Positions 1-10,880 of a DNA stretch of 64,000 bases are shown here, piece by piece. Numbering within the stretch: the first letter of the stretch is position 1; each line of letters begins with the position of its first letter. The translations under genes and the position numbers were made by a program. This DNA comes from Xanthostigma xanthostigma (Eukaryota; Arthropoda; Insecta; Raphidioptera; Raphidiidae), in the NCBI GenBank assembly GCA_963575645.1, contig OY754464.1:63772948-63836947 (forward strand), given 5' to 3'. The notes under the pieces were generated by a model. It saw only the letters and a program-made list of their open reading frames with translations, had not been told where the DNA came from and ran no database searches.

Positions 1-10
1 TTATTATCCC

Positions 11-23
11 GGGGGGGGGGGGG
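11..23. repeat. Poly-G run of 13 bases
   Basis: An uninterrupted G homopolymer follows CCC at the left edge, in a short stretch that is otherwise rich in C/G blocks. Long G runs are unusual in this AT-rich window and may be the end of a truncated repeat or a sequencing-sensitive site. Nothing coding is attached to it. Confidence 0.9.
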
Positions 24-369
24 TAATTACCCTCTCGCCCCCTATCTACGCCCTTGTTGATGGTCGGATTTTACTCGAACGTGCATAGTTATTTTGCTAT
101 TTGTGTTGTTTTTGCACGCTACGTTCCGTATGTAACATAGTGGCATAATATGGACTGTGGAGCTATGGCTTTATTGAAATAAAATGGAGAAATTTCTGTG
201 CCATAGCTTTCGACTTCGAACCGCACATTCCTTAGTTCAATTACGTAAGTGTTCAGTAGTTACGTGGCCAATTATTTGGCCACGCAATAGTGTAGATACG
301 TATCTCCACAATAGTTATATTTTATTATAATCATAACATTTTTTGTGGGTTTAGTATAGGTCAGTGATG

Positions 370-976
370 TACTGATGGATAAAATAACGTTATTTGTACG
401 CAAGTGGGGAAAACTCATAGCCGATTGGGTGAAAGCTTTCTGTGACAGCAGACAGTCGCCGGCGCGCACGCTTCTGTTTCTCTGTAATCATTGCGTTAGT
501 TGCACCAAGTACGGTGTTGTGTTGAGTGTGACTGTGTTGTTTGAGCCGTTGTGCTGTACGTCGAGTCTCAAGCTCCGTGTTCATTTGCGGCACGTGTATT
601 CTTTCTGTCAAAATTGAAAATTGTTTCTTACCATAAAAATGTATTAGTGACCTCAAAATAATATTATATTGTTATCGTTTAGCTTACATAATAGAGAAAA
701 AAAAAACGGATTGTGTGTTATTCTGTGTTTGTCTTAACTGTAACTGAAAAAAATGGGACGTCGTCCTGGAATAATGTGCTAGTTGAGTTGTGACAGGCTT
801 TATTTTTTAAGGTGTGATAAATAAGGAAAGTGAGAAATTTGATCAAAACGTGAATTGAGTGCTATGCTAATTAATTGGTTATAGAGAGTGTTTTTTGCTG
901 TGCAGTGGAATAAATAAACGTACTGCGTGTTTTTAACTGGAATGGTCAAAATTATTTTCTAATCGCATTGCTGATC
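370..976 (+). promoter_or_regulatory. Candidate promoter/5' UTR upstream of a signal-peptide exon
   Basis: This stretch is less AT-rich and richer in CpG than its surroundings, notably around 455-600. It contains no long ORF on the + strand leading into the ATG at 977. I read it as the 5' untranslated region and possibly the core promoter of the gene whose first coding exon is at 977-1052. No TATA box or initiator can be assigned with certainty. An alternative is that it is simply intergenic DNA. The inference rests entirely on the exon call downstream. Confidence 0.35.
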
Positions 977-1052
977 ATGGGATTTCCGGAAATGAAAATT
1001 TTTCTTCTGTGGACATTCCTACCTCTCGTGTTTACGTCAGCTGTTCATAAAG
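977..1052 (+). CDS. Candidate first coding exon of a secreted/membrane protein
   Basis: The ATG at 977 has A at -3 and G at +4. It opens a 25-codon stretch beginning MGFPEMKIFLLWTFLPLVF, then TSAVHK. A second Met at residue 6 is followed by Lys, about 12 hydrophobic residues and a Thr-Ser-Ala, which is the layout of a signal peptide with cleavage after Ala. The reading is followed directly by AAAG|GTAAAA, a good 5' splice donor with GT at 1053-1054, so the exon would end in phase 1. Known: many secreted proteins split the signal peptide from the mature domain this way. Inferred: the rest of the gene lies downstream across a long, TE-filled intron. I do not recognise the family. A chance ORF remains possible because the exon is only 76 nt. 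Confidence 0.5.
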
Positions 1053-1406
1053 GTAAAATAACAAAAAAAACATTATTTTTTTACCTAAATTCAGTTTGTC
1101 GTCAGCTATAAAAGATATTGCATCTACGCATAACTTCAATTAATATTCCTTTAGATTCTTTTTGATAGAAAAATCTTTTTATTCACTGAGTAGATATTTG
1201 ATCGTAATGAAGACATATTCTATAACATTATGTGTCTATATTTTGTTTTTTATTTGACGTACCCTTCTGTAAATATTGCAGTGTTTCCGTTTTTGAATCA
1301 AGTTATTATTAATTGTTAGTAGAATTTTTGTTCCAAAATATGTATTGAAGGAGATTTATTTGGTTGAGGAACAATTTAAAATAAGCTTTACCAGTGTATC
1401 GCTTGT

Positions 1407-1445
1407 GGCCAACGTTTCGAAAAATATATTTTCATCATCAGGGCC
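1407..1445 (-). ncRNA. Hammerhead-ribozyme-like motif in left inverted repeat of the PLE
   Basis: On the - strand this 39-mer reads GGCC, CTGATGA, a stem-loop with GAAAA/TTTTC arms, GAAA, CGTT, then GGCC. These are the conserved hammerhead boxes in order. Stem I is GGCC/GGCC, stem II has 5 bp with one extra U before it, and the candidate cleavage triplet is GUU. Stem III would be only the self-complementary CG, so activity would need a dimer. PLE terminal repeats are known to carry such minimal type I hammerheads. Activity here is inferred. Confidence 0.6.
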
Positions 1446-1545
1446 TATGAACATGTATAATAATCGTTACATTTAATATTATTTCGATTTCTAAATTACA
1501 TTACATTTAATAGCGCCACAGACAAAAATATCAAAAACTAACTTC

Positions 1546-2748
1546 TTGGAAACTTTAGAATTTTGCATAAATTCGGGATATTTTGTGTATAATGGTCATT
1601 ATTATTTACAAAAAACGGGCTTAGCGATGGGCAATCCCCTTAGTCCTATTATAAGTGACATTGTCATGTCCGAATTACAAAATACTTGTATAAAACAATT
1701 ACCATTCAAAATACCCTTTTTTAAAAGATACGTAGATGATATCCTGTGTGCTATCCCCAGAGATATGACTGATGTAACACTTAATATATTCAATAATTTT
1801 CACAATAAACTTAAATTCACTATGGAAATTGAGTTGAACAGATCTATATCATTCTTAGACATACAATTTATTAGATCTACAGATAACTTACTCCTAACAA
1901 ATTGGTACTTAAAACCCACACACTCAGGCCGTTATCTGAATTTTAACTCACAAAGTCCGTGGCATCAAAAAGTTAATATAATTCAGAATTTAGTCCACCG
2001 AATGAAAAAGATATCTCATCCAAGGTTTTGGGATGATAATTTTCGCATTATCGAACAATTTCTAAAAAACAACTCCTATCCAAAACCAATATACAGAAAC
2101 ATCATTCAAAAATTAAATAACAAAACAACAAACTACACACATACAACAACTACTACTAACTTAAACACAACACCAATTCAAGCTACGTCACTATATAATA
2201 AAACACACACAAACACAAATAAATCGTATAACAATGATAACAACAACACTATAATAGAAGGATATTTTTCAATTCCATACATCACAGAACTGTCTGAAAA
2301 ATTAAATAAAGTATTTAAACAGAATATTAAATTAACATATAGAAATTGTAATCGTATTGCAGATCATTTCTTCTCAAAAACAAAATTTAAACACTCAAAA
2401 ATGTTAGAATCAAATCTGGTATATAGTTTAGAATGTAATAATTGTAATGCCATTTATGTTGGACAAACTTCTCAATACTTAAAAAATCGTGTTTATCAAC
2501 ACAAAAATGATGTAAAGAAATCCTTAGGAAAACCATGTGACATTAATAATCATTCAGCACTGGTTCATCACTCCATCTCCAATGATCACAATTTTAACTT
2601 TAATGAACCAAAAATACTACATAAAGAAGTGAATTTACAAAAAAGACTTTTCTTGGAGATGTGTTACATCAAAAAAACTTCAAACACTGTCAATAAGAGA
2701 ACGGACATAGATGGGTTAAATAACATTTATGGCAATATAATTAATTAA
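1546..2748 (+). CDS. Penelope-like RT (C-terminal part) plus GIY-YIG endonuclease, truncated
   Basis: About 400 codons are open to a TAA at 2746-2748. The frame is also open upstream to about 1510 with no ATG, so the 5' boundary is the truncation and not a start codon. Residues are numbered from 1546. The RT part has GLAMGNPLSP at 25-34 and the catalytic YVDD at 62-65, followed by a thumb region. Residues 190-235 are an Asn/Thr-rich low-complexity linker. A GIY-YIG endonuclease follows, with VYS at 292-294, the CX2C pair C297/C300, IYVGQT at 303-308, R315 and a conserved-type Glu near 371. The combination RT, then linker, then Cys-associated GIY-YIG is diagnostic of Penelope elements. RT motifs before the palm (fingers and the first catalytic Asp) are missing, so the copy should be inactive for reverse transcription, although the endonuclease half looks intact. 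Confidence 0.92.
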   Translation: METLEFCINSGYFVYNGHYYLQKTGLAMGNPLSPIISDIVMSELQNTCIKQLPFKIPFFKRYVDDILCAIPRDMTDVTLNIFNNFHNKLKFTMEIELNRSISFLDIQFIRSTDNLLLTNWYLKPTHSGRYLNFNSQSPWHQKVNIIQNLVHRMKKISHPRFWDDNFRIIEQFLKNNSYPKPIYRNIIQKLNNKTTNYTHTTTTTNLNTTPIQATSLYNKTHTNTNKSYNNDNNNTIIEGYFSIPYITELSEKLNKVFKQNIKLTYRNCNRIADHFFSKTKFKHSKMLESNLVYSLECNNCNAIYVGQTSQYLKNRVYQHKNDVKKSLGKPCDINNHSALVHHSISNDHNFNFNEPKILHKEVNLQKRLFLEMCYIKKTSNTVNKRTDIDGLNNIYGNIIN

Positions 2749-3064
2749 CAAAATTCAACAAATTCTAACTTGTAAACAAAATGCAGTTTGTATAGAGATA
2801 GCATTTCTTATACATCAGTACAATATTATTTGCACTAATGACAGAACAATTTATAAGAAAACTGTTTTAGATATTTTTAAATTTAAAAAACTGTCGAAAT
2901 TCATAATAAATTGATCATGTATATTAAAATTATTTTCACAATTTACCATTTCAACTTGCATTGAGGTATGTAATAATGTATAGTTTAATCTGATCTATAA
3001 TGTGTATACTGTAATTTAGAAATCGAAATAATATTAAATGTAACGATTATTATACATGTTCATA

Positions 3065-3103
3065 GGCCCTGATGATGAAAATATATTTTTCGAAACGTTG
3101 GCC
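3065..3103 (+). ncRNA. Hammerhead-ribozyme-like motif in right inverted repeat of the PLE
   Basis: This is the exact mirror of the motif at 1407-1445, in sense orientation with respect to the PLE coding frame: GGCC at 3065, CTGATGA at 3069-3075, stem II, GAAA at 3092-3095, CGTT, GGCC to 3103. An RNA crossing the whole element would contain this sense copy and the antisense of the left one, and the two could pair with each other and compete with ribozyme folding. Confidence 0.6.
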
Positions 3104-3204
3104 ACAAGCGATACACTGGTAAAGCTTATTTTAAATTGTTCCTCAACCAAATAAATCTCCTTCAAGTTATTATTAATATTATTAAGTCTATAGGGTTTTG
3201 TATA

Positions 3205-3730
3205 CAGGGTGTATCACAGAAAACGGTACATAGGGAAAACTCCATTGTGCAAATTAGTTAGGATTAACGATTATTTTGGCCACATATGAGAATGGGTATC
3301 ATGGTAACGCTGGCTAACCATTATTTAATATAATAGCTATAATAATAAATGATAAGAAAAATCAGTTAAAATAATTCTTTAATATTAAATGAATTTATTT
3401 TTATTAATGAAACAATGTTTTATTAAGAAAATATATTTTTACTTAATAATTAAACGAAACAAACAGTTAAAATAAAAAAAAATAAAGCAAATGTTCAAAT
3501 AAACCTCCATGTTTAATTAAGCAGTGGCTTAATCGCGGTTATAAAAACTTTCTCTCACTTTGTCTACATTACTAAACTGTCAAATGAACAGCAATATGCA
3601 TTTGTTACTGTATACGTACACCACGGTAACCATGGTTACGACCTTTGAATAGAGAGAAAAGCAATCTCTGATCTTAACTAATTTGTACTGGGTACTTTTC
3701 ACTATGTACGGTTTCCTGTGATACACCGTG
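3205..3730. mobile_element. Tc1/mariner-type MITE with TA duplication
   Basis: The terminal inverted repeats start CAGGGTGTATCACAG on the left and CACGGTGTATCACAG on the right (complement). They extend about 55 bp with scattered mismatches, through a shared AAATTAGTTA block. TA flanks both ends, at 3203-3204 and 3731-3732. The interior is about 75% AT with no coding potential. A TA target and CAGGGTG-like ends fit the Tc1/mariner superfamily; the family name is unknown. Confidence 0.75.
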
Positions 3731-4191
3731 TATAGTAATTAGAGACCCTAGTTTCGATCAGCCCGTCCGTCAATCTGTATGTGACTTTAAGATGAAATTT
3801 GGTATATAGACGGAGAGAAATGATGAGATTTTTGAAAAAATTATGTTGTGGACCCTCTCTCATAGCATAGTTGAAAGTGTACCTACGCAAATTTTCACTT
3901 CGGTACTTCATTGAATGTGGTGTCTCCTAAAATGCAACAAAACATGTTATAAAGACCTTTAGCCCTTCAATTACAAGATATGTGCTTTCAAAATCGTTAT
4001 CAAAGCGTCCCCCTCCTCAAATTTATAAACTATCGATGCAAAAAATCTAAAAAATTCCTGAATGCAGCCATTAACAAGCACTTTCAACGCAAATTAAAAT
4101 GACCCCTGCCTATGTAGTACTTTTTGCGATACACTACAGGTATATAAAAGTATGTAAACAAAAATATAAGCATGTACTACGTAGTATGCAG

Positions 4192-4421
4192 TAGTGATGT
4201 AACGAATATTCGCATTCGCAAAATTCATGCGAAGCACTTTTAGGAGAAAAGTTTTTCGCTAAGATAACCTTGTAATTATATGTTTTATCAGTCTTTATTT
4301 TAACATTTAGTAATAAAACCTTAGACATAGTATTAATAATTGAAAACTAAATATTCGCAATCGCGTAAATCGACGACAGATATTCACATTCACGAATGTC
4401 TAAAAATTTATTACATCACTA
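4192..4421. mobile_element. Short hAT-like MITE (TAGTGATGTAA ends)
   Basis: An 11-bp inverted repeat, TAGTGATGTAA, bounds 230 bp. The flanking octamers GTATGCAG (4184-4191) and GTAAGTAG (4422-4429) match at 6 of 8 positions, consistent with an aged 8-bp duplication. The interior has ATTCGC/GCGAAT motifs near both ends and no ORF of note. hAT is inferred from the TIR and duplication length only. Confidence 0.6.
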
Positions 4422-4454
4422 GTAAGTAGTACATAAATAATATATAATATGTAT

Positions 4455-4803
4455 ATACTTATATAAAGCTGAAGAGTGTGTTTGTTTGATTACACGCGCT
4501 AATCTCAGGAAATACTTGTTCTAATTGAAAAAAAATTTCTTTGTTGGATAGCCCATTTATCGAGGAAGGCTATAGGCTATATAATATCACTCTACAACCA
4601 ATAGGAGCGGAGCATCAATGAAAAATGTTGCAAAATATAACTTAAAATTTGTCCGTTCGACAAAAACTTTTGAACGGTAACTCCGATCATCATGAAATTT
4701 GGACATAAATTCATCTCGGTCAACTAAGATGAACGAGCGTACTCATGTCTCTCCCCCCTCATTCGTTCTTTTGCACCCGGGTGAAACCGGGCGGGACCGC
4801 TAG
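4455..4803 (+). mobile_element. Interspersed retroposon-like repeat with 12-bp flanking repeat
   Basis: The block runs from AAGCTGAAGAGTGTGTTTG near 4466 to GGGCGGGACCGCTAG near 4801. It contains the phrase GATAGCCCATTTATCGAGG. This is a type of repeat widespread in arthropod genomes, although I cannot name the class securely (LINE 3' end, SINE or Helitron-related). TATAATATGTAT occurs at 4443-4454 and again at 4804-4815, compatible with a target duplication, but the motif is AT-rich. The GACCGCTAG end resembles the complement of the start of the repeat at 8032. Confidence 0.55.
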
Positions 4804-4815
4804 TATAATATGTAT

Positions 4816-5945
4816 CGTGTAGACATAAAACAACTAATCAAAATGAAAAATGTATTCGAATATATAAAATTATAGCAGTTGCCTTTAAAATGTATGAACT
4901 AAAGGTGCAGAACGCATAATAATATTGAACCAATTTCAAAAACCATAGTGCAATGAATCTGAGTTGATGTAAATTTGCAAATGTATAAATTTCACATTTT
5001 CGAGTAAATAATATTTATTGAATAATTCAATTTCAGCTAAAATTGTTTTTCAATTCAACCTGGTACAATAAAACAACAAAATAATTACATCACCAAAAAC
5101 CATTAAAATTCTTAACACAATTTAGTTATTAATAATATGCTTTGCATATAAAATTGCAAAACAGTAAAAAATATTGTACAAATTGAGCACTTTATTTCTC
5201 GAGCCGTTCTTCCACCCGGATTATGAGACTTCGACGTTGCCCGAGTCGAAATTTAGCACATCAATAGGACATCCAGGTTTTCATTTCTTTTGTTATTCCT
5301 TGGAACTTGGGAGGAACAATTTTTATCAGTAGCATTTCAAAGATCGCAACTGAAAGCTTATATATAGTGACAACATATTGCGTAGAGGTATCGAGTATCG
5401 ACAAGAGCGTCGTGGTGGCGTTGTAGTTGCGTATTACTGTTGGGATAAGTGTGTTAGATATTATAAAAAATATCAACGCTCTTGTTACCGCGAAGAACTG
5501 ATTATGAACCTAAAATTGGAATAAAAAATAAGTAAAAGTTTTAAGTATAAAATATCATTCAATGCATAAGTATATTTCAATATTGGTATTTTTACCTAAT
5601 TATTTATACACAACACTTTATCAAAAGTTACGTATCTTTATTATACATGTATTCACTAATTAATTAGTACTGTTTTCATTTCGGTATTGTAACATTCGGC
5701 TTTTATTTATGCTAGAAAGTTGATTTGTAAATTCGCATTATATTAATTAACAAATGCACAGGTAATCAAATAGTAAATTTCTTTATTTACTAGGTATTTG
5801 GTGTTTACTAACAGTATACTATATTTATTTACGTTTGTTAATTATTTTACCGTATTAACATGTATTGGGGGCTGTAACATGCACAACAGAACAAGAATGG
5901 TGCGTTCTGTCAATGGGAATGTTAGATAGATTCTTGACTATAGAC
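4816..5945. other. No gene seen
   Basis: AT-rich sequence with short ORFs only. No paired terminal repeats, splice-flanked coding stretch or RNA gene could be supported. The region ends with CTATAGAC (5938-5945), the left duplication of the next hAT element. Confidence 0.6.
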
Positions 5946-6449
5946 CAGAGGTCCCCAAAATTTTTCGTCTCGTAGACCACTTGCCATGTTTTTCTGATAA
6001 TGATTTTTTGCAGATTCATTAATTTCAAATGTATTTTTGACAACCGGTATAGTGCTACTCACTTTGAACGATTTAAATTTATAACGGTAGTGAAATGTAG
6101 TGTGAAATGTTTAGTTTTATACATTTATTAATTAGACTTAAATTAAACGAATCAAATTAAAATTTACTTTCTGTTACATAAAATAACTAAGCAAAAAATA
6201 AATGCTTTTAGTGTGAGGGATGAACCTAATGCTTTAATAATAAAGTTTCAACATTTGGCATCAATTTAGGTTAGATTTAATCTTAAATCTCCTCGGTTAA
6301 CGATGTCCAGTTTGTTTCTTTTTTTGTTAGGAGATTCACTATCGTTGACCCCCATTTTCATTTCATGGACTTTTTCCCCGCTGACATGGACCCCTTGCAA
6401 GTTGTCGTCGACCCCTGGGGGTCGATATAGACCACTTTAGGAATCACTG
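5946..6449. mobile_element. hAT-type MITE with perfect 8-bp duplication
   Basis: The ends are CAGAGGTCCCCAAA and the complement of TTTAGGAATCACTG, i.e. CAGTGATTCCTAAA. Such CAG(N)GGTTCCCAAA-like termini are typical of hAT elements of the Charlie/Buster type. The octamer CTATAGAC flanks both sides exactly (5938-5945 and 6450-6457). The interior contains pairs of GACCCC/GGGGTC-like words near the right end and no transposase. It is about 504 bp long and non-autonomous. Confidence 0.85.
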
Positions 6450-6457
6450 CTATAGAC

Positions 6458-7321
6458 GCTCAACAGCTGAGGAAGTCAGCGTCTATGTGTGTATTATAGA
6501 TAATCTGCCAGCCAAGAGTCTAGAATTTGGTTGGTAACATCCTCATTTTATTACGAGCTCTAACAACTTTGCATGGCAATACGTCGAAAAAAAAAATTCC
6601 TCTGAAATTCTGGATTCATTTCCGTGAGTTTAAGAGTTTTTTAAACAATAGTTCTGGCGTCTATTACCCGGTTTAGAAGTGTTCTAGATACACCAATGGT
6701 TTATAATCCATTAAACTACTTAGACAGTGAGAATGAGGAAAACAACTAAAAATAAAATGAAGAAAGGGGCAGTTCGGATTCGCGTCGTAAATTTTTCATG
6801 TTTTACTGTTTCCTGTCTCGCCTGCACATGATCCGTAGACGCATGGGCTTTTTCATTGACTTTTCGACGCCGCCGTAGCTCTCGCTTTCGCTCGGCACAG
6901 ACTTTTTAGGCTAAGTGCATTCGAGCTTTCCGCTAACTGCTTTTTTTACAATTTCGAGCAGATTTGCGAATCACATGAGACGACATGTTCAACTATTTTC
7001 TAATTTTCAATTTAATACCAATTTTCACTTATATTCCGGCGACTATTTATATTTATTTATTTATTTAATACCAAAATAATAGTGATGCATTTTTTTAAAA
7101 TAAATTTTAAATTTGGAATAATCCTGCTAAAGCCAGTGCTAGGGCAGGAGTGTATTTTTATTGTCTTGCTTTAGCTCCTATAGAAGTTCTCCGCGAGATC
7201 TTTAAAATTACATCCGAATCAACGTCGCTTACTAAACGCGTTTCCATACTACATTAACTTAAAACTTTACACGAACCTAATTCATGACTATCACGCGCGT
7301 ACGTCTGTGCGACGACGTCGC
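6458..7321. other. No gene seen
   Basis: No supported gene or bounded repeat. A locally CpG-richer stretch lies around 6770-6960, and an ATTT tandem (TATTTATTTATTTATTTA) lies near 7046-7066. Confidence 0.6.
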
Positions 7322-7391
7322 AGGTAAAACAAATCCTGCGCGACGAATTCGTATGTCTTTACGAATTCGTCGCGCAGGATTTGTTTTACCT
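7322..7391. repeat. Perfect 32-bp inverted repeat with 6-nt loop
   Basis: The left arm 7322-7353 (starting AGGTAAAACAAATCCTGCG) and right arm 7360-7391 are exact reverse complements around the loop TGTCTT. The arms include GCGCGACGAATTCG, so they are not low-complexity DNA. Either strand would fold into a 32-bp uninterrupted hairpin. It could be a young miniature inverted-repeat insertion, a palindrome scar or a small-RNA precursor. A canonical pre-miRNA usually has bulges, which argues against that reading. Confidence 0.95.
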
Positions 7392-8031
7392 ACCTGTTTT
7401 GGTTTACAACCGCTGTTAATTCATTATTATAGTCTCGTAGTTATTAGCGACTCACATCTGACGGTATTTTGTAACACAAGAAAACTCGTCCGGCTATAAC
7501 TGTACTTAACGAATTAATTATAGACGTATTCACGTCATTAAAAATTACAAAAATATCTTCCAGCCCTCGCCACAACATTTTTTCGTTTTGGCAACTTTTG
7601 TGTTCGTTCTCTATTGATTTTGGCATGTTGGAGTAATCTACATAGAAGCCAAGTCACTATACGTAATTGCAATGAACCCCAGCGCCTGTTTTGTAACCAG
7701 CTAACTACCAAACTGTATGATGTACATTCTATATCTTGTCCACACTCAACGGTATAACCTTCAACTTATCGTTTAATTAGTTTATTAGTTACAGTTCTGT
7801 TTGGTTACATAATGTTGGTTATATTATAGTGACATGAATCTACGTACGCAATGGTTTATATTCGCTTTGAACTTTATTAATTCAATTATTGAAAATTTAA
7901 GGTATTTTATCAGCTAGGAAGTATACGTTGTATACCCCCTTTTTATTTATATTATATCGAAAGATATACACCTATATTTCTTCTATCAAAAAAAAAAAAT
8001 GATTTACCAGATATTTATGGATATTTATACT
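7392..8031. other. No gene seen
   Basis: AT-rich intergenic or intronic DNA with short ORFs only. No paired termini were found. Confidence 0.55.
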
Positions 8032-8340
8032 AGCGGTCCGTCCCGTTTTCTCCGAGTGCAATAGATATAATTCTGATAAATGTATTTCATTTGCGGCTCG
8101 GCCGCTGCATCTGAACTAATAGCTTTGAGCAAATTCCAGATTTGCTTCTGAACTAATAGCGTTGAGTAAATTCTATGAGATGTAATTTTGTACAAAATAT
8201 TTAATAAAAACTATTCTATAGAGTAAATTGGACCAAGCAAGACTCAATTACAACATTTCATTAAAATCGGTTCAGTGGTTTCGGAGATTAGCGCGGACGA
8301 ACATCATGACACGAGATTTTATATAATATATTATATAAAG
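8032..8340 (-). repeat. Dispersed repeat, copy 1 of the GCGGTCCGTCC family
   Basis: This shares AACTAATAGCTTTGAGCAAA, GGTTCAGTGGTTTCGGAG and ATTAGCGC(A/G)GACGAACAT with 23265-23545, in the same order. It begins TAGCGGTCCGTCCC and ends in an AT dinucleotide-rich tail. The layout resembles degenerate 3' ends of arthropod non-LTR elements or SINEs. The strand is arbitrary. Confidence 0.6.
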
Positions 8341-9058
8341 ATAATCAAATAAACTTGCTTAAAAATAAACAGACTCTATCGAAGATAGGATAAAATTAAT
8401 TTAATAATCCAAGAGTTTATATTGTCAAAATTTCAATTGGATTTACCAGACTGCTATACAAGAGCAGTGAGCGATTTTGTGCACGTTTAAAGTGTATATA
8501 GAAAAGAGTGCAATTTTTTAGTGAATTTGGCAAGGAATTGTGTTCTGCGGATTGAAAATATTATTTACTAGTTGAAACTGTGTTCATAAAAATATGTAAA
8601 ACCCGAATGTACTCCAGATATCGACTACAAAATGAAACAATAGTGTTTGAACCTTTGACTACTTATATAATATAGAATTGGGCTAGCAAAGCTAACTTCA
8701 CACTTATTGTCAAGACTAATAATTATATTAAACTCGTGACTAAAATTTTTAAATATAAATGGCGTTACTATTGGAACGCCATGTAAACAGCAGTTGACAA
8801 TTATATATTTAGATTTTTTTATGTAAGATAATATGCCAAATTTTTGAACGTTAAGTTTTTGTCATTTTTGATGCATTTTTTAAAAACACCAGAGTTTATT
8901 TTACACACATTTCAATGTAAATCTGATTTTCAAAAAATACTCAATTACAACAAAACAGTAACCAATTCGGGTACCTCACACACAAAAAAAAAAAAAACAG
9001 ACTATATAGGTACAACTTCATAACTCCCGCTTCTTGGAACGTTGACTAACACCCAATG
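8341..9058. other. No gene seen
   Basis: AT-rich with several homopolymer A runs (e.g. near 8983-8995). No gene or bounded repeat is supported. Confidence 0.55.
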
Positions 9059-9060
9059 TA

Positions 9061-9357
9061 CACCCATCCCCCGATTTACACGGTACTTGTTTTACACGTT
9101 TTCGCTTTTACACGGTTTTCCAAATAAGTTTTTTTTTTTGTTTTTATCGCACTCTACTAAATGCTACTGTGATTGAACACGTATGCGCTGTGTACACATC
9201 TCACAGGGAATCCCGAGCTTATGTGCTGACTTGCTGCACACGCACACTGTGTCTGTATTTCTTCGCATAAAATTAAAATTTTATCTACGGAAAATTGTAT
9301 TTGACTTTGAGTGAAAGTTTCACAGTTTCAGAAAGATTTAATTTTCCATATTCGTAT
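9061..9357 (+). mobile_element. Truncated copy of the CACCCATCCCCCG MITE
   Basis: It starts with TA then CACCCATCCCCCGATTTACA, and is about 95% alike by eye to the first about 280 bp of the complete element at 46762-47287. The copy stops at CATATTCGTA, where an A-rich tract begins, and lacks the second terminal repeat. A 5-6 bp insertion (GTGCTGAC) and other small indels separate the copies. Confidence 0.8.
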
Positions 9358-10880
9358 ACCAAAAAAAAAAAAAAAATGTTGCCGACGATCCTTTTACATT
9401 GCTACTATGGGAAAAGGAGGTGTGACTAGCTGTCCATGTCTGTATTATATAGTCAAAGGTTTGAACAATACACAGTTATAAATCTCCGATTCATTTGAGT
9501 AGGTTGCGTTAATATTCAGCCCCTTCTTGACTGCGGTGAACACCCCGACTGCGCTGTTGAAACTCGCGGCCTTCCATGATCATGAATCAGTTCGAGTTGG
9601 CGATTTGCTCCTTTTGCCGGTAGATGTTTAAATTAAGTTGGCTGCATTATTGCATATTGGCATTTTTATATACGCTCACGTTAACACAGTTATTTGCTTT
9701 TCACCACCATATTTCAGCCTTGTGGATTTCTGTTTTTTGTGACACGAAAGGATTTTTTTTCAAGTCACCTCTGAAATGCAATCGATAACCTTGATTTTAA
9801 TAACTACATGTATAATTCATATATACTTAAGTGAACATTTATAACTTATAAGTAGATGGTATTGGTTTTGCCACATTGTACCTCAAAGATTTAATTCAAA
9901 TTGGTCTTCGTAAATGGAAGTAAAGAATGTCGCAAATGTTTAAATTCATATTGAGAGTTTTTTTAAAAATCTATTTAGCTGTATCTGTACGTATCAAGTA
10001 CCAAACTTTTTAATAAACTGCCTTCATCGATTAAAAATATTGAAAATTTTAAAAATGTTAAGTGCAATCTTCGTGACTTTTTAATGAAGAAATGTTTTTA
10101 CACTATAAACGAGTATCTTAGTTTTTAAACTGTTATGCTGACCTTATTATTTATTACTATTAATTAATATTGATTATATGACGCATTGTTATTCGATTTA
10201 ACTAACAATTAATAAACATCTGTCTATCTATTAACCCCTTCGGGTCTGAATTTTATATTTTTTTCAAATTTAGTATACCTAAAAGAAAAAAAATGGATAT
10301 AAACAACGAAATAATTATTATTTACACAAATGATAAGGAAGGATAAATAATGGACAAGACAAAACATTTGAACATAAATTATTTCAGATCGTATAATTTT
10401 ATTGTTGAAACATTGGAAGGTTGAAATAAAATTAACAATGTTTTTTTACATATTTTCTAATGAATAGAAAGTAAGTCTATAATTTTATATTCGGCATGTT
10501 TTACGTGTTGTGTGCATTTAATATGTAAATTAATGTTGCAAACATAAAAACTGTTTCGAAATTATATAATTATGAATACATTGTTTGTATAATATTTTCT
10601 CACGTGAAGTAAGAATAGAATTTTTAATTTTTCATAATGCGCTCTGTAATTTGTATATTATGTTTTTATTGACATTTTTATCTCAAATAAATACCCATAC
10701 ATACGTATTATAATTAATTTTTTGCAATATTTACATATTGTAATTTGTCACGAATCATTACTGAGTAAACTAAAGTTTCCTAATATTTGCAGCAGAATCC
10801 TTCCGTTCTAAATAACGTTATAGCTAAAGCGGACACTCGCTTTCTGTGAGGCACGTTTTTTTATAACCAACATACTAGAA
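9358..10880. other. No gene seen
   Basis: Long AT-rich stretch without recognisable coding sequence or bounded repeat. It opens with an A15-16 tract at 9361-9376 that could be a retroposed tail or the truncation point of the preceding MITE copy. Confidence 0.55.

Larger units (their letters stand above)
1314..3162 (+). mobile_element. 5'-truncated Penelope-like retroelement with inverted terminal repeats
   Basis: The insertion is bounded by a perfect 15-bp duplication, CAAGTTATTATTAAT, at 1299-1313 and 3163-3177. Its two ends are long inverted copies of each other, roughly 1345-1510 and 3010-3162, sharing blocks such as AAGCTTTACCAGTGTATCGC and its complement. Between them is one open frame with RT palm motifs and a GIY-YIG domain. 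Penelope-like elements (PLEs) are known for pLTR ends in direct or inverted arrangement, variable-length target duplications and frequent 5' truncation. All of these fit. The coding part begins abruptly inside the RT domain just after the left repeat, so this copy cannot encode a complete RT. Each end holds a hammerhead-like core. Confidence 0.9.

Noticed and set aside
7322..7391. Canonical pre-miRNA
   Set aside because: Perfect pairing throughout with a 6-nt loop is atypical for a miRNA precursor; kept only as a hairpin finding.
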